From: JAVZJR01 sp037447235
GTDB lineage: Archaea; Micrarchaeota; Micrarchaeia; Anstonellales; Bilamarchaeaceae
DNA length: 64,000 bases
Direction of reading: 5' to 3'
Assembly (NCBI GenBank): GCA_037447235.1
Contig: JBBIHC010000001.1
Location: forward strand, 62,001-126,000
This document shows positions 35,362 to 43,464 of the stretch, piece after piece (the stretch's first letter is position 1; every line of letters starts with the position of its first letter). The notes under the pieces were generated by a model that ran no database searches, was not told the origin of the DNA, and was given only the letters and a program-made list of their open reading frames with translations. A program made the position numbers and the translations under genes.

Positions 35362-36606
35362 ATGGAAACAAAAAAAATAGCGGAAATGATACGTCCTGCT
35401 CGGGCAGAATTCCGCACGGTCAGGGAAGTTGCCAAGGAGATCGTCAGGAAGCTGAAAAGAGCTACGGCCTGCGAAGTCGCGCTTGCCGGCTCCATAGCGA
35501 AAGGAACCTTTCTTTCAGGCGAGGGCGACATAGACGTGTTCGTGCTTTTCAGGAAAAAAATGGAAAAGGAAAAAATGAAAAGACTTCTTGAAATCGCTTT
35601 CAGAAAGGCATTTCGCGGGGCGCCTTACCAGATGAATTATGCCGAGCACCCCTACATCAGGTTTCATTATAAAGGAAAACGGGTTGATGTCGTGCCGGCA
35701 TATAAAATGGGCGCCGGGCAGCGGGTGCTCACCGCGGTGGACCGCTCCGTCCTGCACACCAGGTTTGTGCTGAAAAATCTTGGCAAAAGGCAAAAGGATG
35801 AAGTGAGACTTTTGAAAAAGTTCCTTAAGGCAGCTGAACTCTATGGAGCAGAAATAAAAACCGAGGGCTTCTCAGGGTACCTGTGCGAACTTTTGATAAT
35901 CAGGTACAGGTCCTTCCTGAATCTTATGCGGGCGGCAGCTAAATGGCAGTTTCCTATGGTGATAGACCTGAAAAGGCACTACAAGAAAAGCGATTACCCA
36001 ATTCTTTTCAAAAAATTCGGCAAAAGCCTTGTGGTTATAGACCCGACTGACAGGGAAAGGAATGTCGCCGCGCCTTTAAGCGAGGGCAATCTTAGGAGAT
36101 TCGTGCTGCTTGCAAGGCGCTTCATAAAAAACCCGTCAGAGAGGTATTTTTTCCGGCACACCGGTTTTGAGGAAAAACTGCGAAAATTGAGAAAAAAAGG
36201 TTTCGTTGCCATCGTGACTTTTCCGAAGCCCGGGGTGGTTGAGGATGTGCTTTGGGGCCAGATAAAAAAACTGGCAAAAGCGCTCAGAAAAGAGCTTGCG
36301 GATTATTTGGTCAATGACATAGTTGTGGATGCGGAGCGCGAAGTTGCAATGGCGATAGGAGCAAAAAAGAATAAGGCAGGCGGCCGTGTTGAGGTAAAAG
36401 GGCCGCCGCTTGAGATGAAGGAGCACGCCGCAAGATTCAAAAAAACCCATAAAAAGAGCAGATTTATTGTGAAGGGCGATGTTATCTTTGCGATAGAGAA
36501 AAAACCAGAGAAGGGGCTGAGCGCGGCCATCAGAGAAGTCCTGAAAGAAAATGAATTCAGGCTCAGGCACCTTCCGCTTCGGACGGCCAAGATCAGGCCA
36601 GATTAA
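35362..36606 (+). CDS. cca: CCA-adding enzyme, archaeal class I
   Basis: A 414-aa class I tRNA nucleotidyltransferase, adding or repairing the 3' CCA of tRNAs. The catalytic head holds GSIAKGTFLSGEGDIDVFV with the D-x-D carboxylates, and the third carboxylate in KRVDVVPAY; the neck, body and tail domains follow. All four tRNA genes in this window lack encoded CCA, so this activity is essential. GATTTATAAAG (35328-35338) is a TATA box whose spacing favours the ATG at 35362 (METKKIAEMI) over the in-frame ATG at 35341. The end overlaps the convergent nuclease gene by 14 bases. Confidence 0.92.
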   Translation: METKKIAEMIRPARAEFRTVREVAKEIVRKLKRATACEVALAGSIAKGTFLSGEGDIDVFVLFRKKMEKEKMKRLLEIAFRKAFRGAPYQMNYAEHPYIRFHYKGKRVDVVPAYKMGAGQRVLTAVDRSVLHTRFVLKNLGKRQKDEVRLLKKFLKAAELYGAEIKTEGFSGYLCELLIIRYRSFLNLMRAAAKWQFPMVIDLKRHYKKSDYPILFKKFGKSLVVIDPTDRERNVAAPLSEGNLRRFVLLARRFIKNPSERYFFRHTGFEEKLRKLRKKGFVAIVTFPKPGVVEDVLWGQIKKLAKALRKELADYLVNDIVVDAEREVAMAIGAKKNKAGGRVEVKGPPLEMKEHAARFKKTHKKSRFIVKGDVIFAIEKKPEKGLSAAIREVLKENEFRLRHLPLRTAKIRPD

Positions 36607-37837
36607 TCCGGTCGCCTACTTTTGGGGCAACCGCGTCATAGCCCGCGGCCTGCAATTCAGCCGCGAATTCATCCGGCTGGTCTCCGTGCACCAGAACGAT
36701 TTTCTCGGGCGAAGTGTCGTTTATGAATCTCAGCAGGTCAGAGCGGCCCGCGTGCGCCGAGAGATCCAGGTATTGTGCCGGGAGGTCGACTGCAAGCTCC
36801 TGCCCGTTCACCATTATCGTTCCTTTGTTAAGCAGCAGCCAGCCGTTGCTTCCCTCAACATTGTAGCCGGTGAATATTATCCTTGATTTGTTGTTCGCGT
36901 TGAAAAGGTAATTCAGCATAGGCCCGCCCATCAGCATTCCTGCGCTTGCGATTATCACGCCCGGCGCTTCCAGCGCTTCAGCCTTCTGCCCCCTCCCGCT
37001 GATCATTGTGGTGTTTTGAACCGCTTTTCTGAACGAGTGCACATCCTTGAGATAATTTCCGTATCTAAGGTATATCTGCGTTATGTCCTTGCCCATGCCG
37101 TCAACAAAAACAGGGATGTTCCTGTCATAATGGCGGATTATGGAAATCAGCTCTTGCGTTCTTCCGAGCGAGAACGCCGGGAATAGCGCAGTTCCCCCTG
37201 CCTCCACCGTTTCGCGTATTTCCTGCATTATCTGCTCTTCAGTTGCTCTGCGGTCCGGATGCTCGCGCGACGCATAGGTGCTTTCTATTATCAAGACATC
37301 CGCGTCCGTTATGGTTTTTGCTCCCTTGTGCATCCTTGTTTCTTCAAGCTTGAAATCGCCCGTGTAAACTATCGTCCTGTTTTCGTACTCAATTTTTATT
37401 ATGGAGGCGCCGGTTATGTGGCCCGCATCGCTCATTGTTACATTCGTTTCCCCGAAATTCATCTGCCGATCGTATGTCATCGGACTCCAGTTTGAAAGGG
37501 CTTTTTTGAAGTGGTGCAGGGAATAGGGCAGGTCTTCCTTCATTATCTTCATGGAGTCGGACCACAGCAGCTCGCATATCTCCTCTGTGGGCGGCGTTGC
37601 AAACCACCTTATCCTGCTGTTGCGCTTGTAAAGCGCCGGGATAAAGCCGCTATGGTCAAGATGGGCATGGCTCAATATCATTGCATCCGCTTCAATTTCC
37701 TCGCTCGGGAATTTCGGCTTTCCCGTAATGTCAAATATCTTGACTCCGTAATCAAGAAGCAGTTTCTTGTCCGTGGTTAACAGAAATGCGCTCCTTCCGA
37801 CTTCGCCCGATGCGCCAAGACAATCCAAAGTTACCAT
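36593..37837 (-). CDS. beta-CASP metallo-beta-lactamase RNase (aCPSF/RNase J-like)
   Basis: A 414-aa nuclease: HAHLDHSG (H57-x-H59-x-D61-H62), DAGHITGA, YTGDFKL, ESTYASREH, DLSAHAGRSDL and LVHGDQPDE are the metal ligands and beta-CASP motifs A-C. It lacks the N-terminal KH domains of aCPSF1, resembling aCPSF2-type exo/endonucleases acting in 3'-end processing or RNA decay. A strong TATA box (GGTATATAAA, 37861-37870) lies upstream on the minus strand. Confidence 0.9.
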   Translation of the reverse strand: MVTLDCLGASGEVGRSAFLLTTDKKLLLDYGVKIFDITGKPKFPSEEIEADAMILSHAHLDHSGFIPALYKRNSRIRWFATPPTEEICELLWSDSMKIMKEDLPYSLHHFKKALSNWSPMTYDRQMNFGETNVTMSDAGHITGASIIKIEYENRTIVYTGDFKLEETRMHKGAKTITDADVLIIESTYASREHPDRRATEEQIMQEIRETVEAGGTALFPAFSLGRTQELISIIRHYDRNIPVFVDGMGKDITQIYLRYGNYLKDVHSFRKAVQNTTMISGRGQKAEALEAPGVIIASAGMLMGGPMLNYLFNANNKSRIIFTGYNVEGSNGWLLLNKGTIMVNGQELAVDLPAQYLDLSAHAGRSDLLRFINDTSPEKIVLVHGDQPDEFAAELQAAGYDAVAPKVGDRINLA

Positions 37838-38147
37838 AAATAATTCATCAAACCAGATGTTTTATATACCTGTGTCCAAGGATGCCGCTGTATTTAGGCC
37901 GCATCACGAAAGGGTTTTTGCATCCCTCTACTATCTCTTTGACCTTGGATTTTTTAAAGAATGCGGAGATATGAAAACACCATTAACATAACGCTATTCA
38001 ACAACAAGGTAAAACCGAAACGGCGGTGCCGGACTCAGGCTTAATGGTAGTTAGCGGGGCCATGACGGCATCGTGAGAGGAGCCGAAGAAGTAAAACAAG
38101 AACACTTTTTTATACTTTTTCATACATAATAAGCAATAGGGGCGCCC
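37838..38147. other. 310-base intergenic region with two divergent promoters
   Basis: Contains the minus-strand TATA box at 37861-37870 for the beta-CASP gene, and near its right end (about 38104-38114) the plus-strand TTTTTTATACT and purine-rich AGGGGC that should serve the 700-aa gene. Between them (about 38015-38095) is a GC-rich block including GGCGGTGCCGGACTCAGGC that could be structured. I recognise no tRNA, snoRNA boxes or known ncRNA. A 74-codon frame at 37767-37991 overlaps the promoter and looks spurious. Confidence 0.5.
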
Positions 38148-40250
38148 ATGGAGAAAGGATTCAGGCGATTAATGATGGCGTTCGGCATTGCAGCCGCAGT
38201 CCATGCTACAGCAATTTTTAGTCCAGAATTGCTGCGACATCGGGCCATGAAACCAACGATGACACGGCAGGTTGTGCATGAGGAAATCCGCATATCTGAA
38301 ACGCAAAAAAAGCCAGATCCTGCCCCGTTGGAAGAGGAAAGAAAGCAGTACATTGCGGAACTTCTCACGATGCTTAAAAACGGGAAGCGGGTCTTGCTTT
38401 CTGATTTTTTGATAAAAAGCCAGATTTTGGATGAAAACATAGAATTAGCTAGAGGAAAGCAACCTTTAATCAAAGAAAGCGATGTTAAGGGGAAATATTT
38501 TCAGCTGGCAGAAGAGGCCAAAAAAGAGGTAATCGGCAAAGAAAACAAGATCGAAGAGCTCCATCATTATCTTCATACTAAAGTTTTCGCGGGATATTTC
38601 TGGGGGAGCGGAAGCATTCTTGATGTGATTGATAGGGGATGGTACAACTGCCTCTCATCAACTGAGATGTTTTCTGCCCTTCTTGAAGATGTACTGGGGG
38701 AAGAACAGTACAAAGTCTTGCTGTTCGATGATCACGCCGCCACTTTCTTAAAAGGGATGGTGATTGAGAACACAGCTGATACCTGGAAAGAAGCACATAA
38801 AAGCTACAGTGGATGCGGGCTTGCAGCCCCCAGCGATATTTTTGTGGCTGCGTATTTGGTCAAGCACGGCATTTCTGAGGAAGAGTTCCCGCCACGCATA
38901 GCAGCCATATATAAATCGAGAGCAGTCTGGAAAGGCTGCCCAAAAAAAGGAAAGAACAAGATGGCAGAAAGTCTGAAAGGAGGCGGGTTTCCAGTTGTGG
39001 GGGTGGGCAGTGGTTTCCCGGAGCCGCCATTAGAATTTATCCCAAATCCTTATTTTGAAGTAAACTCAAAAAGGATAGTAAGCTTAGCCAAAGGGCTTCT
39101 GGCCGCTTATCAGATGTCGCATATTTATGATGAAAAGGGATTCATGAAAACAAAGATGAAGGATAGAGATCTGCTGGTGAAACCCATCCAAATCCCAGAA
39201 AATGTAGATTGGGGTGAGTTGTTGGAAAGAATGAAGGAACAACTTGAATACTCCCATATTGTGCCGTTTCTGCCCGAGAAAGTCCAATGCTGCGTACCAA
39301 TTATGTCAATCTGCCCCCACATAGTGCCAGAAATAATAGAAAGCGTGTCGATGACAGGAAATAAAAAGTTTGATTATTACAACAAAGAGAGCATATGCGG
39401 GAGATATGAAAAAGCAATAGAAAATGGAACTTTCACTGAGTTGAAGAGATATTTTCCCTTCAGCTTTTGCACGGCGCTGAACGCCCCTCTGAGAAAGAGA
39501 TACCTGGGAGAGAAGAACGGCAGCATTCTGTGGTTTGGTCTTGGTAATATGGAGATCGCGGACAATTTTGATTTTTTCCTTGATGAATTAAAATCAGAAA
39601 ACCCGGAAATAAAAGAATCAGCCGCGGCAGCGCTTTTGCTAACTGATGCAACAAGGGCATGCAAAGTATTTAATGCCCTTCGTGAAGAGGACAAAATACC
39701 AGTGAGCACCATACTCGGGTGGGGTTGCACGGACAAAGAGACTGCATGGAAAAACATAATCGCATTTAGGGATAGCGGGATAAAAAATAATGAAGACCAT
39801 CGCCTTGAGACTGCTCTTGCCGTCATCGATGGTAAAGATATGGACCGTCATCAATACGAAATCCTGAAGTCAATATCAAAAAATGTTCCGCTGTGCTCCA
39901 AACCTGATCTGGCCAGAATATTTTATGAGTATGGCGACAAAAAGGCAGCCGAGGAATGCATTAAAGACACAGTGGAAAGATTAGCGCATGGAGAAGATAT
40001 CGCCAATTTCTGGCTTTGCAACATTCCGTCTGAATATATCCACCTCTTTTTTCCACTTCTGAAAGAAAAACCAAACCTAGCCGTAGGTGTTGCCAATAAC
40101 CTCATATGCAATGAAGAGCATCGTGAGCACATCCCCCAACTCGTTGAACCCCTTCTTGCTATTCTTCAAAATGCCGCTATGACTGTTGAAAGACGCATCA
40201 AGGCTGCATTTACCCTTTTGCGGCTTGGCGTTGACCCTTTGAAAAAATAA
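38148..40250 (+). CDS. 700-aa exported orphan with Cys-His-Asn motif and helical repeats
   Basis: Residues 1-25 form a signal peptide or anchor. In WYNCLSSTEMFSALLEDV, C168 begins a helix; DDHAATF (H196) and ENTADTW (E207-N208) follow with the C-H-N/D order of papain/transglutaminase-like folds, so a cysteine-protease-like domain at about 120-230 is possible. From about 480 onward are helical pairs resembling HEAT-type repeats (SENPEIKESAAAALLLTDAT). No named family recognised. The gene is isolated, with its own promoter, and is followed by non-coding DNA and repeats, which suggests accessory DNA. Confidence 0.5.
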   Translation: MEKGFRRLMMAFGIAAAVHATAIFSPELLRHRAMKPTMTRQVVHEEIRISETQKKPDPAPLEEERKQYIAELLTMLKNGKRVLLSDFLIKSQILDENIELARGKQPLIKESDVKGKYFQLAEEAKKEVIGKENKIEELHHYLHTKVFAGYFWGSGSILDVIDRGWYNCLSSTEMFSALLEDVLGEEQYKVLLFDDHAATFLKGMVIENTADTWKEAHKSYSGCGLAAPSDIFVAAYLVKHGISEEEFPPRIAAIYKSRAVWKGCPKKGKNKMAESLKGGGFPVVGVGSGFPEPPLEFIPNPYFEVNSKRIVSLAKGLLAAYQMSHIYDEKGFMKTKMKDRDLLVKPIQIPENVDWGELLERMKEQLEYSHIVPFLPEKVQCCVPIMSICPHIVPEIIESVSMTGNKKFDYYNKESICGRYEKAIENGTFTELKRYFPFSFCTALNAPLRKRYLGEKNGSILWFGLGNMEIADNFDFFLDELKSENPEIKESAAAALLLTDATRACKVFNALREEDKIPVSTILGWGCTDKETAWKNIIAFRDSGIKNNEDHRLETALAVIDGKDMDRHQYEILKSISKNVPLCSKPDLARIFYEYGDKKAAEECIKDTVERLAHGEDIANFWLCNIPSEYIHLFFPLLKEKPNLAVGVANNLICNEEHREHIPQLVEPLLAILQNAAMTVERRIKAAFTLLRLGVDPLKK

Positions 40251-40536
40251 AATTGACACAAAGCAGTAGTTGCAGCCCGAACGTGTGTTGCTATGCAGGG
40301 GGCAGGATTGTCAGCCTTGCCGGCGTTCCAAAACAACCGGCGTTCAAAGCCTTTGAACCTGCGTAGACGCTAAGTCAGCAGATTCCCCATCGCGCAATCG
40401 CGAAGAGAACTTGAGTCTGTCGCGTATGGTCCACGCTTGGCCGCCATAAATAGGCGTTCGCGCGTGGTTGACCATTGCGGTTTTGTCAGAGCAAACTCCG
40501 CCACCCCTGCATTAATATTATTTCTAATGTTTTCTC
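40251..40536. other. structured non-coding stretch with several inverted repeats
   Basis: No convincing gene. Visible structures: GTTCAAAG-C-CTTTGAAC (40342-40358, perfect 8-bp arms), TCGCG-CAAT-CGCGA (40390-40403), and a longer imperfect hairpin at 40426-40475 whose outer arms are ATGGTCCACGC and GCGTGGTTGACCAT and whose inner arm is CGCC/GGCG around ATAAATA. CCGGCGTTC occurs twice, at about 40319 and 40338. These could be a folded RNA or decayed mobile DNA. A 64-codon minus-strand frame here (40370-40564) has no supporting context. Confidence 0.45.
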
Positions 40537-40656
40537 GGCTTCTTAATGTTTTCTGTAAAGACAAAACGCAGAGGGGGAATNNNNNNNNNNCTGTTTTTCT
40601 TCTAATTCCTCTTCTTCATTTTATAGTTTATTTTCTGATTCTCGCACTTTCCGGCT
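40537..40656 (+). repeat. hairpin repeat copy B (contains the 40581-40590 gap)
   Basis: Same order of blocks as copy A: CGGCTTCTT, AGACAAAACGCAGAGGGG, gap, CTGTTTTTCTTCTAATTCC, TTTTCTGATTCTC, TTTCCGGCT. It is inverted relative to copy A. The right arm of the hairpin is degenerate here (TTCCTCTTCTTC). By comparison with copy C, the gap stands for only two or three bases. Confidence 0.8.
40581..40590. other. assembly gap (10 N)
   Basis: Ten unresolved bases in the loop of hairpin repeat copy B, at the same place in the repeat as the gap in copy A. Confidence 0.99.
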
Positions 40657-40681
40657 AATTCCCTCAGGGTTTTGACCAAGT

Positions 40682-40759
40682 TTGGCTTCTTAAAGACAAA
40701 ACGCAGAGGGGGAACCTCTGTTTTTCTTCTATTTCCCCCTGAGAAAACGTAAGCCAAGA
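40682..40759 (+). repeat. hairpin repeat copy C, uninterrupted, with terminal inverted repeats
   Basis: The only intact copy. It starts TTGGCTTCTTAAAG and ends CGTAAGCCAA, so TTGGCTT and AAGCCAA form 7-bp terminal inverted repeats. Inside are AGACAAAACGCAGAGGGG and CTGTTTTTCTTCTATTTCC, with AGGGGGAA pairing to TTCCCCCT. The small size and terminal repeats resemble a MITE-like or REP-like element. It lies 25 bases after copy B and 12 bases from the 3' end of tRNA-Val. Confidence 0.7.
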
Positions 40760-40771
40760 GTAAATGGGAAA

Positions 40772-40906
40772 TGGGCCCGCCCGGAATCGGACCGGGAATC
40801 TTTACCGCTCCGAGATAATGGAGCTCCATTATCCTGTCAGGGTAACGTCTTACCATTGTTGGCTCTGCTGACAATTCTGCCAGGCAAAGCTTTCGACTAC
40901 AGGCCC
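40772..40906 (-). tRNA. tRNA-Val(GAC) with D-loop insertion and canonical intron
   Basis: Acceptor GGGCCTG/CGGGCCC and T-stem CCCGG/CCGGG are intact. The canonical intron (40808-40834, 27 bases) follows A37: CTGA (32-35) pairs with TCGG, bulges are CA^G and AG^C, and the inner helix is a perfect 10-bp arm (GATAATGGAG). The spliced loop is CTGACAC, anticodon GAC. A second 36-base insertion (40858-40893) sits in the D-loop and folds on itself (GCTTTG with CAGAGC, CTGGC with GTCAG); its removal leaves the same D-arm as tRNA-Ala. The T-loop reads TCCGATT, with C instead of T at position 55. No CCA encoded. Confidence 0.82.
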
Positions 40907-40963
40907 AGCAAGAAATAAATGATAAACAATATTTTTAAAACAGACTGGCGGCACCACTCTGCT

Positions 40964-42157
40964 CTATATTTTCCTGAAAAAAAGCGCGATGGCAGCAATA
41001 AAAAAAGCCGAAATGCACACATTCGAAGGCGTCTGTTCTTCATTGTTTTTTTCTTCGATTTCAAACTCTATTTTTTTTATTTTTTCGGCATCGTTGAAGG
41101 ATACAATTATTGGGATGGAATATGAATAACCTGCTTGCAGGTTCTGATTTAACCAGTATTCATCTTCATAAACGCCGTATGGCTCGATCATAATTATTCT
41201 TTTTTCTATGCCATTTTCATCCGGAGTGATTAGTGTGTAAGTTCCTAGCAGGTACCGGTCTCTTAAGTTTTTTACCGTTATTCTTACCTTGCCGTCTTCA
41301 GGAAAGAAATGAAAATCAACATCAGCGTCTCCTTTTCGCAGGTTGTCTTCCTTCATCTCAAGAATTACAGCGGTGTCCAGGTCAACTTTGCCGTAGCTTT
41401 CCACCTTGTCTGCCACCGAGTCGGCATCTTTGCCATAAGAAAACGCAACGTGGCTGTTGCCAAGCCTTCCAGCCTGCCTGAAAGTCGGGTCAAACGAGAC
41501 CCATTTGCCGTCAACATACGCTTCCGCCCAGCCGTGCGGCTGCCATTCCCCATTTGTCATCACATATCCTGCAACATACCTTGTGTTGAACCCGACAGCG
41601 TTAGCCAATGCGATAAAAAGATGCGCATACTCCGCGCACACGCCGCGCCGCTCCGAAAAAACCTTTTCTGCAGGCAAAAAGCTGTCGGAATAGGAATAAT
41701 CATAATCGATGTTTTCACTTATCCAGTTTGCCAGCGAAACCAGGGTTTTTAATGATGACTTGTTGTCCGCGAGCCCTCTTGCAAGCGCTTCCATGTCATC
41801 GTTGTACTTTGCGAGACCGTCCTGCTTAAGCGGAACGCCGGCAAGCGGTTCGTCCAGCTTTACTTCCGCATCGTAATCCGTGATAACAACCGCCCTGGCG
41901 CGGAAAACAGCACTGCCGTTAAGTGGACCATTGTAAACCGCGAGCAGCCGGTCCCCTTCGGCTTTTATTTCCAGCGGCGGTTCGGCATCTATCCCGACCA
42001 CGCGCTGGTTGCTGCCGTTCAGCAAAAAAATTCCGGCGAGCTTTATTTCCGAGGAATTCCCGCTGAGGTTCCATTGCTTTTCAACCGTGATTGTCGCATT
42101 GCCGAAATACGCCGATGAAACGCAAAGAAACAGCAACAAGGCCGCAATTTCTTTCAT
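40964..42157 (-). CDS. exported transglutaminase-like protein, C-terminally anchored
   Basis: A 397-aa protein with signal peptide (1-19) and C-terminal membrane helix followed by basic residues (FFIAAIALFFRKI). The transglutaminase-like core has the triad C174 in RRGVCAEYA, H208 in QPHGWAEAYV and D223 in WVSFDPTF. Such domains act as cysteine peptidases or amidases, or as inactive binding modules; here all three residues remain. An N-terminal Ig-like region (20-120) and a C-terminal beta domain flank it. It overlaps purD by four bases. Confidence 0.85.
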   Translation of the reverse strand: MKEIAALLLFLCVSSAYFGNATITVEKQWNLSGNSSEIKLAGIFLLNGSNQRVVGIDAEPPLEIKAEGDRLLAVYNGPLNGSAVFRARAVVITDYDAEVKLDEPLAGVPLKQDGLAKYNDDMEALARGLADNKSSLKTLVSLANWISENIDYDYSYSDSFLPAEKVFSERRGVCAEYAHLFIALANAVGFNTRYVAGYVMTNGEWQPHGWAEAYVDGKWVSFDPTFRQAGRLGNSHVAFSYGKDADSVADKVESYGKVDLDTAVILEMKEDNLRKGDADVDFHFFPEDGKVRITVKNLRDRYLLGTYTLITPDENGIEKRIIMIEPYGVYEDEYWLNQNLQAGYSYSIPIIVSFNDAEKIKKIEFEIEEKNNEEQTPSNVCISAFFIAAIALFFRKI

Positions 42158-43455
42158 CCGGCTTCCTCTCTCAGCTTTTTCATCCTGTTTATTCTTTTTT
42201 CAAGCAGCGCCCTTGTTCCTATGTCTTTTCTGTGCCAGACAGGCCCGCTTACAAAGGCGCAGGCTTTTTCTGCGATTTGCTCTGCTGCATCTATGCTTGA
42301 AGCGACGCCCAGAATGCCAAATGCGCGCGAGCCGGTCGTGTATATCTTTCCGTCTTTTTCATAAACAGATGCATAGTATGCCTTTGCGCCTATTTTCGCT
42401 ACTGCTTCCTCGTTTATCCTCACTTCTTCATCCTTTTTCGGGTTGTCAGGATATCCTTCAGGCACGAGGTATTTGACCACCGTGCTTTTGTCTTCAAACG
42501 CGACCGCGCCCAGCTTCCCGTCAACGATTTTCTCAAGGATGTGCGGGAGGGGGTCTTTCAGCAATGCGAGGACATTCATCGCCTCCGGGTCGCCGAATCT
42601 CGAATTGAATTCTATAACCTTGACCTCCTTTCCGGTAGCCATAAACTGGCCGTATAAAACGCCCCTGAAAGGGCCGCCTTCCTTGTACAGCGCGTCTATC
42701 GTGTTTTTCATTATCCGCTTTGCTTCGGCAAGGTCGTTTTCCTCCAAAAAAGGAAGGCGGTTGCCGGTGCTGTAAGAGCCCATTCCGCCAGTGTTCGGAC
42801 CGGCGTCTCCCTCAAACGCCCTCTTGTGGTCCTGGACGGGAGGCATAAAAGCAAGGTGCTTTCCATCGCTGAATGCCTGTAATGTGAATTCCTCGCCAAC
42901 AAGTTTCTCCTCAATCAGCACAATGCCGTCTTTTGCCAGCAGCTCCCGGATGTACCCTTCAATTTCATAAAAAGAGGCAAAGTGCTCGCCGCTTATTTTT
43001 ACTCCCTTGCCGCCGGTCAGGCCTATTGGTTTTATCGCGACTTCCCCAAACTCTTCTACGGCTTTTTTGGCTCCGGCAATGTCACTTACGATCCTTAATT
43101 TTGGCAGCCCGCCGATATTGTGCTTCGCGGCAAGCTCTCTTGCAAATTTTTTGTCCCACTCTATCCTTGCGGCGTTTTTTGACGGCGAGGCGACCGCGCC
43201 AAATCCAGCCAGGGCATCAGAAACGCCTGCAGCCAGCGTGGCGTCCGGACTTGAAAAGCAGATGTCAAAACTTTCGCCTTCTATTGCCTTTCTTACGGCT
43301 TCCGGCGAATTGATGTCAGCAAGCCAGTATTTTTTTGACAGCCTTGCGATTGCCGGATTCTTCTTTGGCATTATTGAATATAAATCGGCATGCCTTGCCA
43401 GCCGTTCTGCTATTATGTGCTCTCTTGCCCCATTGCCGACAAGCAGGATTTTCAT
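42154..43455 (-). CDS. purD: phosphoribosylamine-glycine ligase
   Basis: A 433-aa GAR synthetase catalysing step two of purine synthesis (phosphoribosylamine + glycine + ATP). N-terminal MKILLVGNGAREHIIAERLA, ATP-grasp elements VAIKPIGLTGGKGVKIS and IEEKLVGEEFTLQAF, PPVQDHKRAFEGDAGPNTGG and IEFNSRFGDPEAMNVL are diagnostic. Length is normal. Its presence, with the GMP and CTP synthetases nearby, argues that this organism keeps part of nucleotide biosynthesis, unlike the most reduced DPANN lineages. Confidence 0.95.
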   Translation of the reverse strand: MKILLVGNGAREHIIAERLARHADLYSIMPKKNPAIARLSKKYWLADINSPEAVRKAIEGESFDICFSSPDATLAAGVSDALAGFGAVASPSKNAARIEWDKKFARELAAKHNIGGLPKLRIVSDIAGAKKAVEEFGEVAIKPIGLTGGKGVKISGEHFASFYEIEGYIRELLAKDGIVLIEEKLVGEEFTLQAFSDGKHLAFMPPVQDHKRAFEGDAGPNTGGMGSYSTGNRLPFLEENDLAEAKRIMKNTIDALYKEGGPFRGVLYGQFMATGKEVKVIEFNSRFGDPEAMNVLALLKDPLPHILEKIVDGKLGAVAFEDKSTVVKYLVPEGYPDNPKKDEEVRINEEAVAKIGAKAYYASVYEKDGKIYTTGSRAFGILGVASSIDAAEQIAEKACAFVSGPVWHRKDIGTRALLEKRINRMKKLREEAG

Positions 43456-43464
43456 GGCAATCCC

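Noticed and set aside
35262..35531. N-terminal extension of pelota by 90 residues
   Set aside because: The extension does not resemble Pelota, overlaps the divergent CCA enzyme gene and contains the likely promoter. The start at 35261 matches the family N-terminus.
37767..37991. 74-codon frame on the plus strand
   Set aside because: It overlaps the start and TATA box of the beta-CASP gene and has no ribosome-binding site or recognisable protein features.
40370..40564. 64-codon frame on the minus strand
   Set aside because: It covers the hairpin-rich non-coding stretch and runs towards the repeat. No promoter, ribosome-binding site or homologue is apparent; it could at most be decayed coding DNA.
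40537..40759. Possible CRISPR array, because a block recurs near the assembly gap
   Set aside because: Only two direct copies 145 bases apart, with degenerate flanks rather than uniform repeats and spacers, and no cas genes in the window. The hairpin and terminal inverted repeats fit a dispersed element better.
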